DNA from: Isotricha intestinalis
Taxonomy: Eukaryota; Ciliophora; Litostomatea; Vestibuliferida; Isotrichidae
Length of the DNA stretch: 19,340 nucleotides
Assembly (NCBI GenBank): GCA_023807065.1
Contig: JAJJLU010004068.1
Location: 1 to 19,340 of the forward strand
Reading direction: 5' to 3'
In this document: one piece after another, positions 1-6,789 of the stretch
Position numbering within the stretch: the first letter of the stretch is position 1
Layout: each line of letters starts with the position of its first letter
Position numbers and translations under genes: made by a program
The notes under the pieces: model-generated
Seen by the model: only the letters and a program-made list of their open reading frames with translations
The model's database searches: none
What the model was told of the DNA's origin: nothing

Positions 1-423
1 AAATGAAAGAAAAAACAATTGAATATTTTAAAAAATATGGATATCCAAATGATGAAAATGAAGTTTCACCAAAAACACAAAAAGATATTAAAGCATTAAA
101 TTTATTTAGAAAATTATTGGATGTTAAACTTTTGTGTAGAATGGATGAAGAATGTATTAAAAATGAATTACTATTTTTCTCATAATATCTCTGCTAATAA
201 TAAAATAGAAACTCAAAAAATAATTATCAGAAATTAAAGAATAACAAATAATGTAAATCCATATATTCAAGATATAGAATCCCAGTATCAAAGAGATTTA
301 GATCTTCATCAATTAATTGATAATAGAAATATGAGTTTTGCTTCATCTAATTTTTGTAATGATGATGATTGGTGTGAATTTATTTTTTCTTTAGTTTTAT
401 CTTTTTTTCTTGATTATTGCTAA
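1..423 (+). pseudogene. 3' part of an unknown gene, with one frameshift and one in-frame TAA
   Basis: Codons from about position 3 read as a charged protein segment up to roughly 173 in one frame. The coding-like signal then moves to another frame across the T5 run at 174-178, as if one base were extra. It continues to TAA at 421-423, or to TGA at 436-438 if TAA is sense. The second part holds one in-frame TAA (235-237) flanked by coding-like residues, then an Asp-rich and Trp/Cys-containing stretch and a hydrophobic C-terminus. The ATG at 3 may be internal, because the gene may begin outside the window. I recognise no family. The lesions (homopolymer frame change, TAA inside coding sequence) match those of the convergent gene at 498-2119, which suggests both share one origin. 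A decayed gene, a TAA=Gln gene with sequencing indels, and chance open frames in A/T-rich DNA are all possible. Confidence 0.45.
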
Positions 424-497
424 AAATTATTTTTATGAAATTAATAAAATGAATTAAAAAATTATTCAACATAAAAGATTTTTAAAAATAAATTTTT

Positions 498-2119
498 TTA
501 TTTAAATTGTTCTTCATATAATTTTATAAATTGTTCAAATAATGAATTCATTTCTTTATTTTTTTCATTCAAAACTATTTTTTCTAATATGAAAATTTAC
601 CACTACAATAATCATTATCAGCAACATTTATAAAATCATATTTTAAATTTCTTGTTTTAAATTTAGTTTTAACTAATCTTATATCTTTAATTTTTGAAGG
701 TTGTTTATATGGAAATTTTGGACCTGATTATTCCATTTGAAAATGGGGTACTCCTAAGTTGCAGAATGAATTTTATTATTATGAGTTTCTATGCATTGAG
801 CATTTTTTCATTATATTTCTGCCCACCATTTCTTTTGGATTGTTATCATCTTCTTTTTTATGCTCTTCCTTTTCTTTCATTTTTCTTTTAGTATTTTGAT
901 AAACAAAAAGCTATCATTTTTAATAAAAATATTTTTTACTTAATTCCTAAATTTATTCCTAGCCCTTTGACTGTCTTTTGAATCTTGCTTTTCTTCAATA
1001 TATTTTGGAAGTGTGTTTTGGGATAAATAAATATCATTATATTTATTATAATTTTTATAAATAAAATATTAAACATATTCCCCTTTAAATAAATTTTGTT
1101 TGCAGTTGATATCAATTTTTATGAAGTTATTTTTGTTACATATCTTTTCCAATTCGGAAATATCATTTTTTTTATTTTTTACACTAGTAGCTTTACCAAA
1201 TAATAATTCAAAATGAATATTATTTAGAAAATGAAAAATAATATAATTTTTTATTTGATAAATTTCATTATTGAAATCAACTATAAGTTCATACATAAAA
1301 GAAAGATTTAATCTATAACTTACTATTCTCATTATTTAACAGTAATACTGCTAGTTTTGTTTCCATAAATCCGACATGGCATCCATCTTGTTTTACATTT
1401 TCAATATATTTATTTAATATTTGAATTGAATTTTTAAAGTTCTATGTGAATTAGATTCTTCATCATCAGTAAAATAATCTTTTAATTCTTCTTTGTGATA
1501 TTCAATATAATCTATAATTATTTCTCTATAATTTTTATAATATGTTTCAATTTCATTCATTGCCATACTCAAAGATCTATAAAAGCAATTTCCATCTCCA
1601 TAGATTTTTACATTTATTAATAAATCATGTGATATTAATTTTACAGCATATTTATCATTATCAAAAAAAAATACCTTTATCAAAATTTTGACTTCTTCTT
1701 TTTTTTTTGTTGATTGGAATATGTGTATTTGATATTTTCCTTTTAATAGGTTTAAAATCTTTATACATTTAATAATAATAAAATTAAAATTAATCATATA
1801 TAATATAATATTTTTTTTAAAATTTACCTAATTTTTCATCATTAGAAAAGAATTCCAAATTTGCTTAAAATTAATAAAAATTTGGGAAACATTTATTGAA
1901 AAGATTTTGGGTTCCCCCTTTTTCAAAACGAACACCTTCATATATTCTACCACTCTTTAATGTAACTTTTCCATATCCTAAATATAAGTAATTCAATATT
2001 TCACTATTCTTTTCTTCTAGTGCTTTAAGGAAGTGTTGTTATTATTGAATCAAAAAATGATTTGGAATTATACTCTCTTTGAAATCTATTATTTTTTGGA
2101 TTGTTAATTGATTTTCCAT
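498..2119 (-). pseudogene. OTU-family cysteine protease (deubiquitinase-like) gene, broken or written in a TAA-sense code
   Basis: One gene of about 540 codons can be followed from ATG at 2119-2117 to TAA at 500-498. The core matches the OTU fold: an Asp-Gly-Asn-Cys motif followed by Phe-Tyr-Arg (Asp codon 1596-1594, catalytic Cys codon 1587-1585), a Lys-Gln-Asp-Gly stretch with Met-Glu-Thr where OTUs have their acidic substrate loop, and His-Phe-Glu-Leu-Leu with the probable catalytic His at 1215-1213. Known OTU enzymes cleave ubiquitin linkages. The frame changes at five places: the A9 run 1663-1671, near 1438-1442, between 1330 and 1336, near T5 at 905-909, and near 592-595. Fourteen in-frame TAA occur (first bases 2044, 2041, 1873, 1867, 1819, 1792, 1786, 1771, 1071, 942, 781, 778, 775, 730), with no in-frame TAG or TGA in the best frames. 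Several lie in tandem beside or between Gln/Asn codons. Residues near the N-terminus resemble a MORN repeat. No conventional standard-code reading gives a full protein. Confidence 0.72.
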
Positions 2120-2205
2120 TTTTTTTATTTTTTTTATTGGAATTTTAAAATTATATATTTTTTTTTTATGTTTAAAGAAAGAATAATTATTTTTGTTATA
2201 TTTAT
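2120..2205. other. Short T-rich spacer at the edge of the anomalous left segment
   Basis: This 86-bp A/T spacer lies between the start of the OTU-like gene and the stop codon of the secreted-protein gene, both on the minus strand. It is nearly all T on the plus strand, with runs at 2120-2127, 2129-2136 and 2158-2167. It marks the change from sequence full of frame changes and in-frame TAA (left) to clean standard-code genes (right). No terminator or target-site duplication can be recognised. Confidence 0.5.
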
Positions 2206-2616
2206 TTATTCACTTTCAGTTTGGGAAGCTTGAACTGTTTGTTTGACTTCTTCATCAGAATCATCAATTGTTGTTATAATTAAATCACTAGTTTCAGATA
2301 ATCCATTTTCAACAGATTTTTTATTATTTTTAGAAATACTTTTTAAATTTTTAACAGAAGATTCAATTGTCTTTTCTAAAGTTTTAGCATCTTTTTTCAT
2401 ATCTTTAGTAAAGTCTTTAACATTATCTTTAATTGATTCAAAAGTATCTTCTGCTTGTTCAGTTACTTTCTGATAAAATTTTTTTAATTTTTTTTTAAAA
2501 GCGTTAAAATTATCTTCAATTTGTTCTGTTGTTTCTGTTATTGTATTTTGTGTTATATCTTTTAAAGATGAAGTTATTATAAATAATGTGAAAAGGAAAA
2601 TTAAATTGAATTTCAT
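2206..2616 (-). CDS. Small secreted protein of charged amphipathic helices
   Basis: A 136-residue protein. Residues 1-18 form a classic signal peptide: Lys at position 2, a hydrophobic core of Phe/Leu/Ile, then a Ser-Ser-Leu region before a charged mature chain. The rest has no Cys and almost no aromatics. It is rich in Lys, Glu, Asp and Thr, with hydrophobic residues spaced to give amphipathic helices, especially residues 35-95. This resembles the 11-mer or heptad patterns of LEA, perilipin and apolipoprotein helices. An acidic Ser/Thr/Gln-rich tail ends the protein. It enters the secretory pathway and may bind lipid or membranes, or act as a disordered luminal or extracellular protein. No named family is recognised. 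The start is chosen because the signal peptide follows it directly. The gene ends in TAA and lies 129 bp downstream of the 748-residue gene on the same strand. Confidence 0.8.
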   Translation of the reverse strand: MKFNLIFLFTLFIITSSLKDITQNTITETTEQIEDNFNAFKKKLKKFYQKVTEQAEDTFESIKDNVKDFTKDMKKDAKTLEKTIESSVKNLKSISKNNKKSVENGLSETSDLIITTIDDSDEEVKQTVQASQTESE

Positions 2617-2745
2617 TTTTTTATTTAGATTATTTTATTTTATGTTTTATTCGTTTTATTTTGAAATCACATAAAAATTATATTTTTTAGTTTAAAAAAA
2701 TGAATTAAAATATTTATTTTTTAATATATGATAAAAATAATTTTT

Positions 2746-4992
2746 TTATTCATTTTCTTTTCTTTGGCTTTTAATTTGAATTCTTTTTCTAATAATTTTA
2801 TCATTTTTTTCATTTTCTTTTTTTCCATTTTTTTTCTCATCATTTTTATTATGAAATTTATATAAAATTTTATCATTAGATTTTTCATTTTTTTTATCTT
2901 CATTTTTAATTCCATTATTAATATGAAATTTATTTTTATTTTTATTATTAAAATCAATTTCATTTTTTAATGATTGAATTTCTTTTCTAAAACTTTCTCT
3001 TTCACTCATAATATTATAAAATTCTAAATATTCTTTATAAGGATCAATTTTAACAGTATTATTAATTTGACCTCCATTAACTTGATAATTCAATATTACA
3101 TCTTCTCCTATTTCTTCATTATCTAAATTTGCCCAAATTTTTTTACACATTTCTAATTGTAATTCACTTTCTTTTGTTTTTCTTTGTTCTAAAATTTGTT
3201 TATGCAATTCTTTTTCAAATAATTCTTTTTCTTTTTCTTTATATTGAATTTTATTAAAGAAATCACTTACTTTATTTTCTAAATTTTTTTTATTATAATA
3301 ATTTCCATTTAATAAATTATTAAATTGTGTTATTCTTTGATTTGTTTTTCCATCTCTTTTAGAATAACAATCAATATATAATTGTGGTTTTCTTGAAATT
3401 CCTTTTATTTCTTTTAAATAATTTTTAATTTTAATTCTTTCTTCTTCTTCTTTTTTCTTTTCTAATTCTCTTTTTTCTTCATCTTTATTCCATTCAATTT
3501 TTTTTTCTTTATATGTTTTTTCAAAAGCATTTAAAATATTTCTTCTATTTCTTCTCCAATAATAACTTTTATTATTCTTATTATTATCTTCATTTAAATT
3601 ATCATTTTTACTTAAATTACTTTTAGCAGAATCATTTTTTTCTAATTTCGGTAAAATTTCATTTTTTTTAAAAAAATTTTCCATAGTATCCCATTTCTTA
3701 TCAAAATTTTCATCTATAAATTTAACTTTCTCAGCTTCATTTCTTATCGTTTGTATTGTATTTCTAAAATTAGAAAAACCAGTTGTTGATGTTAAACCCA
3801 TTGTACTTTGAATTGAATTATTTATATCATTATTATTACTGTAAAATGTTACTGTTGGTGAAAATACTTTTTTAAATTTTACATTATTTGATTTTGGTCT
3901 TTCTTCTTCTTTTATTTCTTTCTTATTTTCTGTTATCTTTTCTTCTTCTTTTTTATTTAATGTATTATTTATATTTGGATAAAACCATTTTGCACTTTTT
4001 CCTCTTTTTGTATATCTCATTAATTTCTTTATATCTATTTTTGGCTCTTCTTTTTTCTTTGGTTTTATATTCTTTGATAAATCTTCTTTGAAATATAATA
4101 ATTTTATATTATCTGTTAAAAATTGAAATTTTGGTTTCTCTTCTTCTTTTATTTTCTTTTCTTCTTCTTCTTTTTTTTCTTCTTCTTCTTTTTTTTCTTC
4201 TTCTTTTTTTTCTTCTTCATTTATACTTTTTTCTTCTTTATTTTTTACACTTTTTTTTTCCTTTTTTTCTTTTATTTTATCATTTTTATGTTTTTCTCTT
4301 AATTTAATTAAATAATCTTTATATTCTTTTATATTATCATTGAAAAATTTTGTATCTTCATTCATTAAAACTTGGAAAAAATCTTTTTGTTCTTGCATTG
4401 CTTCTTCATTATCAATTTCATTATTATAACTTTCATTTTTTTTAATTTCTGTTTTTTTTTTCGGAGATCTTTTTTTATAAGAATGAGGTTCATAATTATA
4501 ATTTAATCTAGTAAAAGTTTTATTTTTTTCTTTTTCTTGTAATTCTAATCTTTTTTTCATAATAATTTTATCTAATTTTTCTCTATTTCTTATTTCATTT
4601 TTTGAAAAATCTCTTGTTTTAATAATAATTTCTCTTCTTAAATCAGCTAAATCTTTATTTTCTTTTTTATTTGGTTTTTTTAAAAGTTTTTTATTTTCAT
4701 CATCAATATCAGTTGTATTATAAAAAATATCTTCCAATATAATTTTTGATAATTGATTATATTTTGGTTTTTGTTTTTCTAACATATTTTCTAAACTATT
4801 TCCACTTTTTATTCCTTTATATCTTAATTGACTCATTTTTATAAATTTATCAAATTGAGTTGAAGTTTTTTCATTAAATTCAGAAAAAATTGAATTTATT
4901 TTTATTCTGTCTTTTATTTTATTTGTATATACTGAAAATTTATCTAATAATATTGGAATTAAATCATTTGATGTTGGTTCTTTTAAAGCCAT
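2746..4992 (-). CDS. 748-residue coiled-coil, Lys/Glu-rich cytoskeletal-type protein
   Basis: A single uninterrupted frame of 748 codons with an A-rich start context and TAA stop. Residues 1-60 are a mixed-composition head. About 100-180 and 205-290 are charged helical segments, the second ending in a Glu/Lys block (about 259-285) encoded by a tandem hexapeptide repeat. The middle (about 295-470) is Ser/Asn/Thr-rich with scattered conserved-looking patches such as Arg-Gly-Lys-Ser-Ala-Lys-Trp. About 480-640 is another long charged helix rich in Glu and Lys. The C-terminal 80 residues are extremely Lys/Asn-rich. There are no membrane segments, signal peptide or enzymatic motif. Composition suggests a filament-forming or basal-body/axoneme-associated coiled-coil protein, but this is inference from composition only and no family is identified. 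The short minus-strand frame at 2721-2963 is an overlapping shadow. Confidence 0.85.
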   Translation of the reverse strand: MALKEPTSNDLIPILLDKFSVYTNKIKDRIKINSIFSEFNEKTSTQFDKFIKMSQLRYKGIKSGNSLENMLEKQKPKYNQLSKIILEDIFYNTTDIDDENKKLLKKPNKKENKDLADLRREIIIKTRDFSKNEIRNREKLDKIIMKKRLELQEKEKNKTFTRLNYNYEPHSYKKRSPKKKTEIKKNESYNNEIDNEEAMQEQKDFFQVLMNEDTKFFNDNIKEYKDYLIKLREKHKNDKIKEKKEKKSVKNKEEKSINEEEKKEEEKKEEEEKKEEEEKKIKEEEKPKFQFLTDNIKLLYFKEDLSKNIKPKKKEEPKIDIKKLMRYTKRGKSAKWFYPNINNTLNKKEEEKITENKKEIKEEERPKSNNVKFKKVFSPTVTFYSNNNDINNSIQSTMGLTSTTGFSNFRNTIQTIRNEAEKVKFIDENFDKKWDTMENFFKKNEILPKLEKNDSAKSNLSKNDNLNEDNNKNNKSYYWRRNRRNILNAFEKTYKEKKIEWNKDEEKRELEKKKEEEERIKIKNYLKEIKGISRKPQLYIDCYSKRDGKTNQRITQFNNLLNGNYYNKKNLENKVSDFFNKIQYKEKEKELFEKELHKQILEQRKTKESELQLEMCKKIWANLDNEEIGEDVILNYQVNGGQINNTVKIDPYKEYLEFYNIMSERESFRKEIQSLKNEIDFNNKNKNKFHINNGIKNEDKKNEKSNDKILYKFHNKNDEKKNGKKENEKNDKIIRKRIQIKSQRKENE
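4157..4220 (-). repeat. 18-bp tandem repeat encoding Glu/Lys hexapeptides
   Basis: On the plus strand, blocks of TTC triplets alternate with T-rich blocks of six or more bases. On the coding strand this gives repeated Glu-Glu-Glu-(Glu)-Lys-Lys units, about four copies, with one copy shortened by a codon. Copy-number change in whole units keeps the frame, so the length probably varies between strains. It lies inside the 748-residue coiled-coil gene and would extend its single helix. Confidence 0.75.
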
Positions 4993-5184
4993 TATTAGTT
5001 TTTTTTTTAATTTTATTTGTTTTTAATTTATTTTTTTTAATTAACTTGAAAAGGGATTTTTATTAAATTCAAAAATGCAAATTATTATAATATAATTTAG
5101 CATACATTCAAAAATTATATATACTTAAAAAATAAAAAAATTGAAAAAAAATATAAAAAAAATTAGTTTGAAATATGTTTTAAA
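4993..5184. other. Spacer between two minus-strand genes
   Basis: A 192-bp A/T spacer holding the upstream region of the 748-residue gene and the 3' region of the membrane-protein gene. T runs lie just upstream of the start codon (about 4998-5007 and 5030-5038) and A runs near 5127-5162. No distinct element is recognised. Confidence 0.4.
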
Positions 5185-5838
5185 TTATCCTTCGACTCTT
5201 CCTAATTTAAGTGGATAATTAATTAATTTAGTATTAACGAAAATTTGCATCATAACATAACAAGCAATTACAACAGTAATAACAAAGATAAACAAAATAA
5301 TTAAAGCAGCAATTCCATGACCTCCAATTCTTTGTGCTTTTTCTTCTTGTTGAAGAGACATTTTTAATTGAGGTAAAGCAATTAATTTTCTAAATTCATT
5401 TTGAGAATGAGAAGTTTCATCTTTGTTAATTTTTTCATTTTCTTCATAATTAATTTTAAATTCATATGAACATTCATTGCAAAAAATTCCAATATTAACT
5501 TTTTGATTATTTGTATCTTTAAAAAATTCATTTGGAATTTTACATTCTTCTTTTCCTATTTTACCACAAATCCATTGTGATTCTTTATTATTGTTTGGTA
5601 ATTTCTTTGAACTTATTATTATTATTGGAAGATTCTTTCCAGAATTTTTTATTAATTTTGATTTTATTGTTATTCCTAAAACAGATGAACTGGAATCTCT
5701 TTTTAATGGTAAATGATAATATTTTATTTCTGAATTTTTTATTTCATCTGAATATAATTTTGAATATTCTAATCTTACTGATTCTGAACATAAAGTTAGA
5801 GAGGTTAATGAGAAAAGGAAAAGGAAAGATTTTAACAT
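5185..5838 (-). CDS. Type I membrane protein with Cys-paired beta-rich ectodomain
   Basis: A 217-residue protein. Residues 1-17 are a signal peptide (Met-Leu-Lys, hydrophobic core, Leu-Cys-Ser). Residues 20-132 look like a beta-sandwich ectodomain with alternating hydrophobics and four Cys (91, 99, 120, 123), the last two as Cys-Asn-Glu-Cys. The pattern of a Trp-Ile-Cys strand followed later by Gly-Ile-Phe-Cys resembles pre-peptidase-C-like (PPC) or adhesin-like domains, but this is only a resemblance. A charged Gln/Glu linker leads to one transmembrane helix (about 175-200) and a 17-residue cytoplasmic tail ending in basic and hydrophobic residues (Pro-Leu-Lys-Leu-Gly-Arg). It probably sits in the plasma or an endomembrane with the N-terminus outside, perhaps as a receptor, adhesin or trafficking adaptor; the function is unknown. 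TAA stop. Confidence 0.82.
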   Translation of the reverse strand: MLKSFLFLFSLTSLTLCSESVRLEYSKLYSDEIKNSEIKYYHLPLKRDSSSSVLGITIKSKLIKNSGKNLPIIIISSKKLPNNNKESQWICGKIGKEECKIPNEFFKDTNNQKVNIGIFCNECSYEFKINYEENEKINKDETSHSQNEFRKLIALPQLKMSLQQEEKAQRIGGHGIAALIILFIFVITVVIACYVMMQIFVNTKLINYPLKLGRVEG

Positions 5839-5979
5839 TTTTTTAATTTTTTTTAATTAATTATATTTTTTTTTAATTTTTTTAAGATTTATTTATTGTG
5901 TTGTTATAATAAATACATTATTTTTTGAGAAAAAAAATGTATATAAAAAAATATCTTTTTTCACATTAAAATAAATTAG

Positions 5980-5998
5980 GTATGACATAATGTCATAC
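5980..5998. promoter_or_regulatory. 19-bp palindrome with TGAC/GTCA half-sites
   Basis: Nine-base arms (GTATGACAT and ATGTCATAC) are exact inverted repeats around one central A. It has far more G and C than the surrounding spacer. It lies about 140 bp upstream of the start codon of the membrane-protein gene and downstream of the four-Cys secreted gene. The TGAC/GTCA halves resemble bZIP-type dimer sites in general form. A transcript hairpin with a one-base loop could not form fully, so a dimeric DNA-binding site is more likely than a stem-loop. Confidence 0.5.
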
Positions 5999-6000
5999 TT

Positions 6001-6100
6001 TAAAAAAAAAGGAATTATAAAAAAGGAAAAAAGTTAAAACAAAAACCCAAAACAAAAAAAAAAGGAAAAAAGAAAAAAGAATGAAAAAAAATAATATAAT
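6001..6100. other. Purine-rich, strand-asymmetric tract
   Basis: The plus strand is almost entirely A and G in repeated runs of A followed by GG or G, with only scattered pyrimidines. It has no coding frame. It may be a nucleosome-poor spacer or part of the 3' region of the minus-strand gene that ends at 6172. Confidence 0.4.
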
Positions 6101-6171
6101 AAAAGAAATAATTGTCTGTATAAAAGTGATGGATTTTAAATTTTTTAAAACCTAAAAACTAAATAACAATT

Positions 6172-6612
6172 TTAAAAAGAATCAATATAATCACAAATTT
6201 TAGTTTCCCATCCTTGTTTAGTTAAAAGTTTAATACATAATTCTTTAGCTTTTTGTTTAGCAAGAGTTTTGACCCATTTAACAAGTTCATCTCTTAAACC
6301 TTTAGGAAGTTTTTCCCATAATTTTCTAATAGCTTCAGGAATATCCATTGAACTTTCAAGCACAATTCCTTCTTCAGCAAAACATCTTTTTACTTCTTTT
6401 TCAATTTCTGGATATAATGCTAAAATTTTAGAAATTAAAACTAAAACATTTTTATCTTCCATAAAAGTTTTTACTGCTTCTATTAATATTGGAACATCTT
6501 TTTGGAGAACTGGACTTGATATTAAACATTTTATTACAGGAATTGGTTCTGATTGTAAATCTATTTGACTTGTTGTTAATGCTATTAATGCTAATAATAA
6601 AATGGATTTCAT
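6172..6612 (-). CDS. Small secreted helical protein with four cysteines
   Basis: A 146-residue protein with a clear signal peptide: residues 1-16, Met-Lys-Ser then a Leu/Ala/Ile core, ending near Thr-Ser-Gln. The mature chain of about 130 residues is predicted mostly helical, with Cys at 29, 77, 126 and 140, enough for two disulfides, and a Pro-Lys-Gly turn near 103. The helical, few-Cys, secreted design recalls saposin-like folds, but there are only four Cys and the spacing does not match the six-Cys saposin pattern. It is G+C-richer than its neighbours and uses more Leu/Val/Ala. It is probably exported or stored in vesicles; the function is unknown. The start is fixed by the signal peptide and the A-rich sequence just upstream. 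TAA stop. Confidence 0.8.
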   Translation of the reverse strand: MKSILLLALIALTTSQIDLQSEPIPVIKCLISSPVLQKDVPILIEAVKTFMEDKNVLVLISKILALYPEIEKEVKRCFAEEGIVLESSMDIPEAIRKLWEKLPKGLRDELVKWVKTLAKQKAKELCIKLLTKQGWETKICDYIDSF

Positions 6613-6789
6613 TTTTTTTTGTAAATTTGATTTTTTGGGTTATGTATTATAATGAGTTTTTAATTTTTTTTAATAATTTTTTTTTTTATTTTTTTTTTTG
6701 TTTTTTTACTTTCTTTTCTACTTTTTTAATTATTAATCATTAAATGCTATTTTAGAGTATATTAACAAAGAGTTAATATTTAAAATTAA
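6613..6789. promoter_or_regulatory. Divergent intergenic region between secreted-protein and coiled-coil genes
   Basis: A 177-bp spacer between two outward-facing start codons, so it must hold both promoters. It contains long T runs (about 6663-6703) and an A/T-rich stretch before the plus-strand ATG. No sharply defined motif is recognised. Confidence 0.45.

Larger units (their letters stand above)
5839..6171. other. 333-bp intergenic region with palindrome and purine-rich tract
   Basis: This region separates two minus-strand secretory genes. It contains the upstream region of the membrane-protein gene (5839 on), a near-perfect palindrome at 5980-5998, a plus-strand purine-rich tract from about 6001 to 6100, and the 3' region of the four-Cys secreted gene. 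No open frame of note and no RNA gene is seen. Confidence 0.55.

Noticed and set aside
694..891. Plus-strand open frame of 65 codons rich in Phe, Leu and Tyr
   Set aside because: It is the antisense of the OTU gene's C-terminal part, whose minus-strand reading is charged and coding-like. The hydrophobic composition is the usual shadow of a Lys/Glu-rich gene.
1400..1800. The frame changes in the OTU gene are short introns
   Set aside because: The changes are single bases, mostly at A/T homopolymers. No GT-AG segment of intron length fits at these points.
2157..2200. Telomere or transposon terminal repeat at the segment edge
   Set aside because: No G-rich telomere-type repeat, target duplication or terminal inverted repeat is visible around the boundary.
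2721..2963. Minus-strand 80-codon frame rich in Lys, Ile and Met
   Set aside because: It overlaps the C-terminal end of the 748-residue gene in another frame and has only low-complexity composition.
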